Below, piece by piece: positions 47,258-56,072 of a stretch of DNA of 64,000 bases. Each line of letters opens with the position of its first letter. Position 1 is the stretch's first letter. The notes below the pieces were generated by a model. The model was not told the DNA's origin and searched no databases. It saw only the letters and a list, made by a program, of their open reading frames with translations. Made by a program: the position numbers and the translations under genes. Source of the stretch: Bacillota bacterium (GTDB lineage: Bacteria > Bacillota > UBA4882 > UBA8346); assembly GCA_023400055.1 (NCBI GenBank), contig JAEXFN010000011.1:1-64000 (forward strand), written 5' to 3'.

Positions 47258-47950
47258 TTATTCGTGCCGCGGATCGACATACTTGACGGCTTCGTCAAAC
47301 CGGCCGTATCGGCCGGTGGCTTTTTGCAAGGCCTCGTCAGCGGCGCTGCCTTTTTTGATCAGGTCCATCATCTTGCCGAGGTGGATGAATTCATAGCCGA
47401 TGATTTCGCTGTTCTCATCCAGCGCCAGCCGGGTGACGTATCCTTCGGCCATTTCCAGGTAGCGCGGTCCTTTGGCCACGGTGCTATACATCGTCCCGAT
47501 CTGGCTGCGCAAGCCTTTGCCCAGGTCCTCCAGGCCGGCGCCGATCGGCAGCCCGCCCTCGGAGAAAGCGGTTTGGGTCCGGCCATAGGCGATTTGCAGG
47601 AACAATTCGCGCATCGCCGTATTGATGGCGTCACAGACCAGGTCGGTATTCAGCGCTTCCAAAATCGTCTTGCCGGCCAGGATCTCGGCGGCCATGGCCG
47701 CGGAATGGGTCATCCCCGAACAGCCGATCGTCTCGATCAGGGCTTCCTGAATCACGCCGTTCTTGACATTCAGGGTCAACTTACAGGCGCCTTGTTGCGG
47801 CGCACACCAGCCGACCCCGTGCGTCAAACCGGAAATGTCTTTGATCTCCTTGGCCTGGACCCATTTACCTTCCTCGGGTATGGGAGCGGGTCCGTGGTTC
47901 GGCCCTTTTGCAATACAGCACATTTTTTCCACTTCTGTAGAATAGATCAT
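47258..47950 (-). CDS. NifU/IscU-like iron-sulfur scaffold protein
   Basis: 230 residues. Cysteines at CCIAKG, GWCAPQQGAC, IGCSGMTHSAAMAAEIL and LVCDAI. GCSGM...AAEILAGKTILEALN is the scaffold-like core, preceded by CKLTLNVKNGVIQEALIETIG. It has a C-terminal extension of about 80 residues (YMEMAEGYVTRL-like) not found in plain IscU. Upstream of the GGGtGRT gene and downstream of riboswitch 9. It may assemble or carry an Fe-S cluster for its partner. Confidence 0.85.
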   Translation of the reverse strand: MIYSTEVEKMCCIAKGPNHGPAPIPEEGKWVQAKEIKDISGLTHGVGWCAPQQGACKLTLNVKNGVIQEALIETIGCSGMTHSAAMAAEILAGKTILEALNTDLVCDAINTAMRELFLQIAYGRTQTAFSEGGLPIGAGLEDLGKGLRSQIGTMYSTVAKGPRYLEMAEGYVTRLALDENSEIIGYEFIHLGKMMDLIKKGSAADEALQKATGRYGRFDEAVKYVDPRHE

Positions 47951-47999
47951 GCTTTAACCCCTTTCGTTGATTTGGTTTTGGCTGCGATTTTGGACATAA

Positions 48000-48076
48000 C
48001 AAACTCCCATGTCCGGTTCTCACGCCGAACATAGGAGTCATCAGCCTTGTGGGCGGTTAGGGCGAACTCCATCGCC
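48000..48076 (-). promoter_or_regulatory. Fluoride riboswitch 9 with terminator-like stem
   Basis: Minus strand GGCGATGGAGTTCGCC, then TAACCGCC and GGCTGATGACTCCTATG. The expression stem is ACTCCTATGTTCGG/CCGGACATGGGAGT, 14 bp, but the following T tract is weak (TTTGTTATG). A TTCAGA-17-TATAGT promoter lies just upstream. Confidence 0.93.
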
Positions 48077-48501
48077 TTATCTTAAGCTATACTATATCAT
48101 ACCTTCTATAAATTCTGAAGCGTTTATCATTAAAGATTGCTGAATTTGAAACGCGGCGCAATGATGAAGGTTGCAACCCGTTATTTACAATCGCGGCGTC
48201 ACATTTTAAAAGTTGAGCTGGAAACGTTTTGCGGGCCGGAAAACGCTTCCAGCCATGGTTTCGGCCTCAGCGAAGGCGTATAATCAAAATAACCGGAGGC
48301 GGATTGTTATCAAAACAGCAACCTTTCCGGCGGTCCGATCCGCGTTTCGATCATTAAGAAGCATTGTGTAAAATCCTTCCGCAGCCCGGAGGGGCACAGC
48401 GCTCAGCGAAGCGGGGGATGAAGCGGTTTGGGGTCCGTTGCAAGCCGGTTCCGCTGCCGCGGGCTTCATTCCCCGTTTCAGAACAAAGGAGTTGAAAGGC
48501 A
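48077..48501. other. Intergenic gap with hairpin and -10 box
   Basis: 425 bp without a gene. Contains the riboswitch 9 promoter (minus), a strong hairpin GCTGGAAACGTTTT/AAAACGCTTCCAGC at 48217-48253, and TATAAT near 48279 for the plus strand, with no good -35. Confidence 0.45.
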
Positions 48502-48807
48502 ATGAAAAAGCTGGGATTGGTTTTGGTAAGCGCGCTGCTACTTAGCGGTCTGATTTCATTTGAAACGTTGGCCGGCGACTTCGGGACGGCGGTTCAGAGC
48601 TCGGCTGGCCCGGCCGTCGTGGCCAGCGCGGTCAACGATGATTTCGCGCTCGATTTTGTCCATCATGACGGGCGCGGCGGCCGGCCCCGCGGGCATGGCT
48701 GGCATCGCTGGCATGACGGCGACCGCGCCGACGATGCGGCGATCTTTTTGATGTTCACGGCGCTGGCAGTGTTGATCGTGGCCGGGTCCGGCTCTCATCA
48801 CCATTGA
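48502..48807 (+). CDS. Small secreted His/Asp-rich protein
   Basis: 101 residues. A clear signal peptide (MKKLGLVLVSALLLSGLISF, cleavage near Ala-Gly at 24). Then a segment rich in His, Arg, Gly and Asp (FVHHDGRGGRPRGHGWHRWHDGD), one hydrophobic helix (AIFLMFTALAVLIVAG) and a terminal HHH. AAAGGAG precedes ATG. The composition suggests metal binding outside the membrane. No family recognised. Just outside the fluoride island and without a riboswitch. Confidence 0.7.
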   Translation: MKKLGLVLVSALLLSGLISFETLAGDFGTAVQSSAGPAVVASAVNDDFALDFVHHDGRGGRPRGHGWHRWHDGDRADDAAIFLMFTALAVLIVAGSGSHHH

Positions 48808-48989
48808 CACGGGCTGGGCCGATATCAGCCGGCCGCGACATCATTATTATTTCGAAAAGTCCGGGGGTAAAGTCGTTGGTCGCGACTTGGCCGCCGGGCT
48901 TTTTATTTTTGGGGCCCTCCGGTCCCGTAGCGGGAAGCAATAAGAATTCCGCTACGAACCATTTTGAAGGCGGAATTGACCCTTCGGAT

Positions 48990-49372
48990 CCAAGGACGCC
49001 GGTCCAGGCAACCGTCCCGGGACGCGGCCCTGCTTCCCCACGCTCCGGGGCAACTGGGATAGCATCCGGTCGAATCGGGACGGGGCATACTTGGGCAGGA
49101 ATGATCGGCGCTCCTGTTTCCCCAAGGTTCGGAGAAACGGGAATGCGCTCCGGGAAAGCAGGGATGGTCCTCGGGGAAGCAGGAATGAGACGATCCCTAA
49201 CAAGGATACGCGGATCCGGCCAAAGGATCGGCGGATTCCTAACAAGGATGGCTCGCTCCCTAACAAGGACGCGTGCATTCCTAACACGGACACGCCGGTC
49301 TCCGGCACGGATCCGGCCATCCCTGACAAGGATGACGGCATCCCTTACAAGACCGAGGACCATACCCGATAG
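48990..49372 (-). repeat. 21-bp period array, ATCC...GGAT family, inverted copy
   Basis: At least ten 21-bp units (49145-49354) containing TCCCTAACAAGGAT, plus a 5' flank (from about 48990) with the CCCCGG/GTTTCC stems. Read on the minus strand it matches the elements at 17507-17880 and 63260-63640 in order, including GGTCTTGTAAGGGATG at its edge. The rest of the 890-bp gap shows only the yhf promoter region. Confidence 0.87.
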
Positions 49373-49626
49373 AACAGCGCGGATCCGGGATAATTTGAGC
49401 CGCGGCCGGACGGGAAAACAACTAGAGATGGCCGGACGGGGAAGGATTCCGGTCGATCCGATCGCAGGCGACGAAGTTCCGGCTTTTCGGTCGATTTCCG
49501 GAGGAGATGCATCGAGACCAGGAAACGCAAAGGCAATCTCTCCGGCAGTTGCAAGAGATGATCGTTCGCCGGCGAAGGCTGGTCTGACTGCCGGAAGGCA
49601 ATGTGACAAATGTGTTAAAGATCCTA

Positions 49627-49655
49627 TTGAATTCGGGGCAGCCCAGTGTTATAAT
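49627..49655 (+). promoter_or_regulatory. Promoter of the yhf operon
   Basis: TTGAAT and TATAAT separated by 17 bp. A second TATAAT at 49662 overlaps the operator that follows. Confidence 0.7.
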
Positions 49656-49664
49656 TCAAAATAT

Positions 49665-49686
49665 AATATACAGTAAATTGTACATT
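49665..49686. promoter_or_regulatory. Operator 1 of the yhf operon
   Basis: AATATACAG-N4-TTGTACATT, an imperfect inverted repeat just downstream of the promoter, matching the perfect one at 50654-50675. Probably bound by YhfZ. Confidence 0.65.
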
Positions 49687-49701
49687 GCTTGATGGAGAAC
49701 G

Positions 49702-50640
49702 ATGAGCACAATCAAGAATAAGTTGATGTCCAAGAATGGCTGGAACACGGTTCAGCTGGCCCGGGAGATGCTGACCCATTACGAGGGGGACCGGATCGAG
49801 ACTGTGGGCTGGTATGCCGAGCAATTGGGCACCGGCCGGGGCACGGTCCAGGCGGCGCTGAGATTCCTGCAGACCGCCGGGGCCATCCGCTTGGAATCCC
49901 GCGGCCACCTGGGGACCACCATTCAGAGCCTCAATTACAAGCAGCTGTGGGAGATCGCCGATCTGGGCGCGGTCACCGCGGTGATGCCGCTGCCCTATTC
50001 CAAGCGCTACGAGGGATTGGCCACCGGGCTTTACAAGGCCTTTGAAGCGGCGGATATCCCTTTCAGCCTGGCCTTCATGCGGGGCGCCAACAAACGGATG
50101 GAAGCGCTGCGGCTGGGAAGGTACCATTTTACCGTCATCTCCAAGCTGGCGGCGGGCGCGGAGGCCGGTCCCGAGGCCGGATTGCACATTGTCCACCAGT
50201 TTAGTCCGGGCAGTTACGTCGGCAACCATGTGGTCATCTTCCGGGACGGCCAGGATACCGTCATCCGGGACGGCATGCGGGTGGCCATCGACTCGACCTC
50301 GCTGGATCAATCCCTGCTTACCCGCAACGAATGCGCGGCCAAGGCCGTGACCTATGTCGAAACTTCTTACGCGCAGATCCTGTCCAAACTCAAGAATAAC
50401 GAGATCGACGCCGCCATCTGGAACGAAGACGAGATTCGCGAGAAAAATCTGGATTTCAAGGTGGCGCCGCTGCAAAACGCCGCCGTCCAGGGGCTCCAGG
50501 CCGACGATACCACCGCGGTGGTCGTGGTCAGCGCCGAAAACAGCAATTTTGAGGCGATCCTGAAACGGTTCGTCGATTTCGGGGCGATCGAAGCCACCCA
50601 AAAGAGGGTGCTTCAAGGCGAGATGATTCCGGTTTATTGA
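49702..50640 (+). CDS. yhfZ: YhfZ-like transcriptional regulator
   Basis: 312 residues: an N-terminal GntR-like winged helix (TVGWYAEQLGTGRGTVQAALRFLQTAGAIRLESRG, residues 25-70) joined to a periplasmic-binding-protein-like ligand domain (about 95-310). This is the YhfZ arrangement. It heads the operon and lies between two copies of an AATATACAG inverted repeat, so it probably regulates both itself and the genes downstream. The ligand may be an intermediate of the pathway. Confidence 0.88.
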   Translation: MSTIKNKLMSKNGWNTVQLAREMLTHYEGDRIETVGWYAEQLGTGRGTVQAALRFLQTAGAIRLESRGHLGTTIQSLNYKQLWEIADLGAVTAVMPLPYSKRYEGLATGLYKAFEAADIPFSLAFMRGANKRMEALRLGRYHFTVISKLAAGAEAGPEAGLHIVHQFSPGSYVGNHVVIFRDGQDTVIRDGMRVAIDSTSLDQSLLTRNECAAKAVTYVETSYAQILSKLKNNEIDAAIWNEDEIREKNLDFKVAPLQNAAVQGLQADDTTAVVVVSAENSNFEAILKRFVDFGAIEATQKRVLQGEMIPVY

Positions 50641-50653
50641 TTTTTTTTCATCA

Positions 50654-50675
50654 AATATACAGAAAACTGTATATT
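50654..50675. promoter_or_regulatory. Operator 2 of the yhf operon
   Basis: AATATACAG-AAAA-CTGTATATT is a perfect 22-bp inverted repeat between yhfZ and yhfY, the same motif as 49665-49686. Confidence 0.75.
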
Positions 50676-50697
50676 AACCGAGCGGAGCTGATTGGGA

Positions 50698-51087
50698 ATG
50701 GATGTAATGTTGCAGCAAAGACTGGCGATCCTGTTGGCGGCGGGAGAGATCGACGAACCGATCCGGGAGGCGGTCGTCGCCTTCGGCGCGGCGCTGGAGG
50801 AGAAGTTCGGACTGGAATTGGGCGAGGAAAACGCGGCGATGTTCGTCACCCATCTGGCCATGGCCCTGGCGCGGATCCGCCGCGGCGAGGAAGTGGAGGG
50901 GCTGGACGAGGCGGCCCTGGCGGAGCTGGCCGAAATGCCGGCCTACCGTGAGCTGCCTGCGCTCTATCAGGGACTGGAGCGGCGGCTGCGGATCGTTATT
51001 CCCGAAACGGAACAGAACTACATAACGCTCCACGCGTGCGTTTTAGTAGCCAAGCGAAAGAATGAAAGGGGTGGGGAAGATCATTAA
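50698..51087 (+). CDS. yhfY: YhfY-like PRD-domain protein
   Basis: 129 residues forming a single PTS regulation domain: RLAILLAAGEIDEPIREAV, then NAAMFVTHLAMALARIRRGEEVEGL, where the His in FVTHLAMAL is the usual PRD phosphorylation site. No DNA-binding domain, as in E. coli YhfY. ATG 50698 follows GCGGAG; an ATG three codons on is possible. An HPr gene at the end of this operon could be its phosphate donor. Confidence 0.82.
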   Translation: MDVMLQQRLAILLAAGEIDEPIREAVVAFGAALEEKFGLELGEENAAMFVTHLAMALARIRRGEEVEGLDEAALAELAEMPAYRELPALYQGLERRLRIVIPETEQNYITLHACVLVAKRKNERGGEDH

Positions 51088-51445
51088 GGTGGTAATTGGC
51101 GGCCAGATCGAAAAGGAGAATATGGCTCGGCTCGTCAAAGAAATCGGGGGCGACCAGCTCCAGGTGGAAGTAAAAAGCGATCTCCAGGCCGCCGCCGATG
51201 TCCGGGCGGGCAAGGCCGACTATTATCTGGGAGCCTGCCACACGGGCGGCGGGGGTGCCCTGGGCATGGCCATGGCGTTGCTCACCCGCACCAAATGCGC
51301 CATCGTATCCATGCCCGGCAAACCGCCGCAGGAAGCGGAGATCATCAAGGCGGTGGCGGAAGGGAGGGTTGCCTTCGGCTTCACCGGGGATCACTACGAA
51401 CAGGCAGTAAAGTGGATTATCAGGGAAGTGTTGCAAAAGAGTTAA
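51062..51445 (+). CDS. yhfU: YhfU-like protein (DUF2620)
   Basis: 127 residues with the DUF2620 signature ADYYLGACHTGGGGALGMAMALL and VAFGFTGDHYEQAV, matching E. coli YhfU along its length. It overlaps the yhfY end by 26 nt if ATG 51062 is used; a GTG at 51090 is an alternative. Function unknown; always found with the YhfT membrane protein, possibly a soluble partner. Confidence 0.88.
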   Translation: MKGVGKIIKVVIGGQIEKENMARLVKEIGGDQLQVEVKSDLQAAADVRAGKADYYLGACHTGGGGALGMAMALLTRTKCAIVSMPGKPPQEAEIIKAVAEGRVAFGFTGDHYEQAVKWIIREVLQKS

Positions 51446-51462
51446 TCAAAGGAGGGATAAGG

Positions 51463-52743
51463 TTGAAGTTTATTCTGATTGCTTTGATTGGCGCGCTGGC
51501 GGCGATCATGGCCAACAAAGAGATTGCCATATTCAACGACGGTTTGCGGCCGATTCTTCCCGAGCACGCCGAGGGCAGGATGAGCCGGAAAGAATTGGCG
51601 GCCACCTCGTTCGCGATGTGCTTCGGGCTGGTCATCGGCTTTGGGATCCCCTTTTCGTTGACAGCCAGTATCCTTTTGATTCATTGCATCTTATTGGGCA
51701 CCGATATTATTGGAACATTTTCGCCCGACGGCAAGAAGGGTATGATCATCGCCGGAGTGGTCGGCGCGCTTTATGGAATCGGCATCCTGATGGGCCTGGA
51801 AGGCGTGGTCAATGCCTTCAAACTGCTGCCGGTGAACTTCATGGGCAGCCTCGGACAGGTGGGCGCCCCGATCGTCATCGCCTTTGCGGCCTTCCCGGCG
51901 CTGGCGACCGCCTATCAATACGGCGTCAAGAAAGGGCTTTTGACGCTCGCCGTCTCGCTGCTGGCGCGACAACTGGCCGTCGTGGTCAGCCCGATTAAGA
52001 TGGGAACGGCCGCCATCACCATCAATCCCGAGGGAACGGCGTTGGTGGTCGGGATGATCATGCTGATCGTCTTCGCGATGCGCGAAAAGTCGGACGAAAC
52101 GGCGGTCGATCTGGCGGCGCTCTTCAGCGAACGGGTGAAGCGGATCAAGGCCAATACCCCGTTCCTGATGGTAATGGGGGCGTTAATCGCCGCCGCCACC
52201 GCTTACAATATGATGGCCGGCGATCCCATCTCCCTGAATCTAATGAAAGAGGGCAAATACCTGGATGCCGGGTTTGCGGCGCTGGCCCGCGGGATCGGAT
52301 TCGTGCCGTTGATCGCCTCCACCGCCATCGCCACCGGCGTTTACGGCCCGGTGGGCATGACCTTCGTCTTCGCCATCGCCCTTTTTGTCCGCAATCCCTG
52401 GCTGGCGGCAATTCTGGGGGCGCTCTGCATCGGGCTGGAAGTATTGCTTTTGGAGAAGATCGCCGGATTCCTGGATAAATTCCCCGGCATGCGCCGTTCG
52501 GGGGAGAATATCCGCAACGCCATGTCCAAACTGCTGGAGGTCGCGCTGCTGGTCGGCGGGATGAATGCCGCCAACGCCATGGCCCCGGGCATCGGTTTCT
52601 TTGTGGTGATCGGGCTTTATATCTTAAATGAAATTGCCGGGAAACCGGTGGTGCGGATGGCCGTCGGCCCCATCTCCGCGATCCTGGTCGGGGTATTGAT
52701 CAATCTCTTGGCGCTGTTGCACTTGTTCACTCCGCCGGCCTAA
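51463..52743 (+). CDS. yhfT: YhfT-like membrane transporter
   Basis: 426 residues with about 11 helices. FNDGLRPILPEHAEGRM, VNFMGSLGQVGAPIVIAFAAFPAL, ARGIGFVPLIASTAIATGVYGPVG and RRSGENIRNAMSKLLEVALLVGG match E. coli YhfT. TTG 51463 with AAAGGAGGG is the start; longer frames upstream are out of context. Likely imports the substrate of the pathway; substrate unknown. Confidence 0.9.
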   Translation: MKFILIALIGALAAIMANKEIAIFNDGLRPILPEHAEGRMSRKELAATSFAMCFGLVIGFGIPFSLTASILLIHCILLGTDIIGTFSPDGKKGMIIAGVVGALYGIGILMGLEGVVNAFKLLPVNFMGSLGQVGAPIVIAFAAFPALATAYQYGVKKGLLTLAVSLLARQLAVVVSPIKMGTAAITINPEGTALVVGMIMLIVFAMREKSDETAVDLAALFSERVKRIKANTPFLMVMGALIAAATAYNMMAGDPISLNLMKEGKYLDAGFAALARGIGFVPLIASTAIATGVYGPVGMTFVFAIALFVRNPWLAAILGALCIGLEVLLLEKIAGFLDKFPGMRRSGENIRNAMSKLLEVALLVGGMNAANAMAPGIGFFVVIGLYILNEIAGKPVVRMAVGPISAILVGVLINLLALLHLFTPPA

Positions 52744-52842
52744 GCGGCAATCCGTCTTTTTTCAGAGTCAAATCGAAAAAGTAAACAGACCGCTCCCTCG
52801 ATCAGGCGGGAGCCTGGTCGGGGGAACTCAGAGGAACAGCTC

Positions 52843-53967
52843 ATGGAGAATTCGTCAGACAACGCTTTACAACAAATGTTGAAGATCGGCAAGGCCGCAC
52901 TGCGGGCCGCCGAGATGCGGGACCGGACGGTCGTTTACCAGCGCCGGGAAGTGTTGGATGAAGCGGCCCGCTTCTTGCGGGAAAATCCCCTGAAAACACC
53001 GGTATTGTTCGGGGTGAAAAATACCGCGCAGATCAGCCCGGCGCAGATCGCACAGCTACAGGAGATCCCGGGATGGCTCTTTCACACCGTGGACCCGATG
53101 GCCGAGCGGGGCCGGGCCATCGACACCGAACGGCTCAATCCGTTGACCGGTCGGGTGATGAGCGGCTCTTCCAGCGCTTCCTGCATCAATATCCTCAGGG
53201 GCCTGAATGATCTGGCCATTGGGACTGACGGCGGCGGTTCGGTGTTGGCTCCGGCCATTAGTACCGGACTTTGCGCCATCATGGGTAAGGGGTTGGGATT
53301 GCAGGGAAGCCAACCCCGACTTTCGACGGATCATATCGCTTTCCGGCCGGGGATCGGCGTGATGGCCCACAGCTACGAGCTTTGTCAAAAGGCCATCGCT
53401 CAAATGAGCGGCGTTGCCCAGTTGAGCGCGGCGGAATTTAACGCGGCACCGCCCATCGCCGTGGCCATTCCCCAAAGCGGCGCGGTAACCCTGCCGGACG
53501 GCCGGGATATGCGGCAAGTCCTGGAAGGGGCCATGAGGACGCTCGATGACCGGGTGCGCTGGGTGGAACGGGTTTTCCCGGGGACGGGCGAGCGCGATCC
53601 GCTGATCGCCTTTTGCCGGGAATTGTTCCGGGAAGGCATCGATGTCGTCATGACGTTGGAAGGCCCGGTGGACCTGTTTGGGAGCGGCGATTCGATCCTG
53701 GGCCAATGGGGAAAGACCGGTTCGTTCCTTCAGGGCGCCGCGGGAAAATATCTGTTGAAAGTGGCCAATATGGTCGATGCCACCGCACTCGCCCTGCCGG
53801 CCGGCGAATTGGCCGCGGGATTCCTGCTGCTCGCCCGGCCGGGGGCGGCCGCCGGACGGATCGCCATCAAACTGGGAGAGCTGCTCCAGGAACGGTATCC
53901 GGTGCCGGAGGCGTTCGCCAAATATTTCCGGGATGGCTATCTAACAGAAGATAAGGGGTTTATTTAA
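52843..53967 (+). CDS. Amidase-signature family protein in the yhf operon
   Basis: 374 residues with the amidase-signature core: Lys in LFGVKNTAQ, the Gly/Ser stretch TGRVMSGSSSASCINILRG (cis-Ser), and the nucleophile loop AIGTDGGGSVLAPAIS. The Ser-cisSer-Lys triad looks complete. It is shorter than most amidases (about 470) and lacks typical C-terminal parts. Not present in the E. coli yhf operon. It starts 100 nt after yhfT and 3 nt before php, so it belongs to the operon; it may hydrolyse an amide or carbamate of the imported compound. Confidence 0.82.
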   Translation: MENSSDNALQQMLKIGKAALRAAEMRDRTVVYQRREVLDEAARFLRENPLKTPVLFGVKNTAQISPAQIAQLQEIPGWLFHTVDPMAERGRAIDTERLNPLTGRVMSGSSSASCINILRGLNDLAIGTDGGGSVLAPAISTGLCAIMGKGLGLQGSQPRLSTDHIAFRPGIGVMAHSYELCQKAIAQMSGVAQLSAAEFNAAPPIAVAIPQSGAVTLPDGRDMRQVLEGAMRTLDDRVRWVERVFPGTGERDPLIAFCRELFREGIDVVMTLEGPVDLFGSGDSILGQWGKTGSFLQGAAGKYLLKVANMVDATALALPAGELAAGFLLLARPGAAAGRIAIKLGELLQERYPVPEAFAKYFRDGYLTEDKGFI

Positions 53968-53970
53968 GCG

Positions 53971-54903
53971 ATGAATCATTCTCAGGAATGGATCCAGACG
54001 TCCGCCGGCCCGATTCCAGCCGCCGATCTGGGCCGGACTTATATTCATGAACATTTACGGATCGATCTTTCGGCCTATAAGAACGATCCGGACGCCGATC
54101 TGAATGAGCCCGAACTGATCGCCGCCGAATTGCGAAAGATAAAGCGACAAGGGATTAACGCGCTGGTTGAGGTGACCAACCGGGGCATGGGACGGGATGT
54201 CCGGCTGTCGAAGCGCTTAGCGGAGGATTCCGGCATCCGGGTCATCGTAAGCACGGGGTTTTACAAGGAGCCGTTTTTCCCTCCCGAGGTCCATGAGCTG
54301 ACGGAGCGAGAGCTGGCGGAGATCTTGCGGAAGGAGCTCCTGGAAGGCATCGGGGATACCGGGATCAAGGCTCACGTGATCGGGGAGATCGGCACAATTC
54401 AGGACGCGATTGCTCCGGCGGAACGGAAGGTCTTCGCGGCCGCCGCCTGGGCGCACCGGGAGACCGGCCGGCCGATCTTCACCCATACGACGCTGGGAAC
54501 GATGGCGCTCGAGCAATTGCAACTGCTGCAGCAAGAGGGGGTCGATCTTTCCAAAGTGGTCATCGGCCATTTGGATCTCCGCTGCGATCTGGATTATCAT
54601 TTGCGGGTGGCCGATTCCGGATGTTTTTTGGGCTTTGACACCATCGGCAAGCTTAAATACGAAAGTGATCAGCGCCGGGCCGAACTGATTCGGGAGTTGA
54701 TCGATCGGGGCCATCTCCGGCAGATCGTGCTGGCCCAGGATATCACTCGCCGCTCCCACCTGACGGCCAATGGCGGGACTGGCTACGGCTACCTCTGGGA
54801 TGAGTTTCTCCCTATTTTGAAACAAAGCGGGGTTCGCGACGAGGCCATCGAGACTTTGCTGGTGGAGAATCCGCGCCGTTTATTGGCGGTACAGGCGTTA
54901 TAG
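53971..54903 (+). CDS. php: Phosphotriesterase homology protein (Php)
   Basis: 310-residue TIM barrel of the phosphotriesterase family. Metal ligands HxH at His26 and His28 (YIHEHLRIDL), bridging Glu in GEIGTIQ (Glu rather than carboxylated Lys, as in E. coli Php), His in FTHTTLG, His in VIGHLDLR and Asp in LAQDITRR. Php-type proteins do not hydrolyse organophosphates; a lactone or ester of the pathway is more likely. Confidence 0.9.
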   Translation: MNHSQEWIQTSAGPIPAADLGRTYIHEHLRIDLSAYKNDPDADLNEPELIAAELRKIKRQGINALVEVTNRGMGRDVRLSKRLAEDSGIRVIVSTGFYKEPFFPPEVHELTERELAEILRKELLEGIGDTGIKAHVIGEIGTIQDAIAPAERKVFAAAAWAHRETGRPIFTHTTLGTMALEQLQLLQQEGVDLSKVVIGHLDLRCDLDYHLRVADSGCFLGFDTIGKLKYESDQRRAELIRELIDRGHLRQIVLAQDITRRSHLTANGGTGYGYLWDEFLPILKQSGVRDEAIETLLVENPRRLLAVQAL

Positions 54904-54959
54904 TCCGGGAGTTTCATAGGCGGATTTGATTTTTGGCGAGGGTACAACAGGAGGTTTTC

Positions 54960-56057
54960 ATGAACGTTTATCCGTTAGCAACGATCGACCTCGAGCAGGC
55001 CATTGCGCTGCAATTCCGGCTGGTCGATCGGATCCAGCGCCATTTCGAAGGCGCGGAGTTTCTGCAAGGCGGGGATTATGGGGTAGTTCCGGGACTGGGA
55101 CGGCCCTGTTGCACCGCCAAGGTGGAGCGGGTGCTCGCCGAGTTTTTTGAGGCCGAAGACGCGGCCTTGGTCCGGGGGGCGGGAACCGGCGCCATCCGCA
55201 GCGCGCTGGGCGCGCTGGTTTCGAGCGGCAGCCGGATCTTATTGCACAACGCGCCGATTTATCCGACGACCCGGACGACCATCGCGGCCATGGGCCTGCA
55301 ACCGGTCACGGTGGATTACAATGATCTCTCCGGCCTGGACGCTCCGGTGTTGGCCGGCGTCGACGCGGCATTGATCCAAGCCTCGCGCCAGCAGCCGGAG
55401 GACCGGTATGAGCTGGGAGCGGTGATCCGGCGGTTGAAAACGCTCCGGCCGGAGTTGACGATCCTGGTGGATGACAATTATGTGGTCATGAAGGTGCCCC
55501 GGATCGGGGTGCAGCTCGGGGCCGACGCCAGCGCGTTCTCCCTCTTCAAGCTGCTGGGTCCGCCGGGGATCGGCTGCGTGGTCGGCGCGCGGGCCATCGT
55601 GGCCCGCATCCGCGAGCTGAATTATTCGGGCGGCGGGCAAGTCCAGGGCACGGAGGCCATGGCCGCGCTGCGTTCGCTGGTCTATGCCCCGGTGGCCCTG
55701 GCGATCCAGGCCCGGGTGGGGGATGAGATCATGGCCCGCTTGAACCGGGGCGAGGTCCCGGGGGTCAAGTCGGCCCTGATCGCCAACGCTCAATCCCGGG
55801 TGGTCCTGGTGGAGCTGGAACGGCCGGTGGCTCCCAAAGTGCTGGCATACAGCGCCAAGCTAGGGGCGGCTCCTTATCCGGTGGGCGCCGAATCCCGGTA
55901 TGAGATCGCCGCGCTGTTTTACCGGGTTTCCGGGACCTTTTTAAAGGTCAACCCGGCATGGGCCGACACGCTGATCCGCATCAATCCGATGCGCGCCGGA
56001 GCCGATACCGTGCTTCGCGTGCTGCGTGAAGCTTTGGCCCGGGTCGCCGCGGAATAG
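54960..56057 (+). CDS. yhfS: YhfS-like PLP-dependent enzyme
   Basis: 365 residues of the fold type I PLP enzymes. GAGTGAIRSALGALVSSGSRILLH binds the phosphate, LVDDNYVVMKVPRIGVQLGADASAFSLFKLLGPPGIG has the Schiff-base Lys in FSLFKLLGP. AGGAGG precedes ATG 54960. Homologues are annotated as cystathionine-gamma-synthase or aminotransferase-like; the E. coli protein has no proven reaction. Confidence 0.9.
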   Translation: MNVYPLATIDLEQAIALQFRLVDRIQRHFEGAEFLQGGDYGVVPGLGRPCCTAKVERVLAEFFEAEDAALVRGAGTGAIRSALGALVSSGSRILLHNAPIYPTTRTTIAAMGLQPVTVDYNDLSGLDAPVLAGVDAALIQASRQQPEDRYELGAVIRRLKTLRPELTILVDDNYVVMKVPRIGVQLGADASAFSLFKLLGPPGIGCVVGARAIVARIRELNYSGGGQVQGTEAMAALRSLVYAPVALAIQARVGDEIMARLNRGEVPGVKSALIANAQSRVVLVELERPVAPKVLAYSAKLGAAPYPVGAESRYEIAALFYRVSGTFLKVNPAWADTLIRINPMRAGADTVLRVLREALARVAAE

Positions 56058-56072
56058 GAGGGGAAAGCAATC

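Noticed and set aside
48755..49676. Two 280-290 residue frames over the 49-kb array
   Set aside because: Same cause: periodic repeat DNA open on both strands, without start signals.
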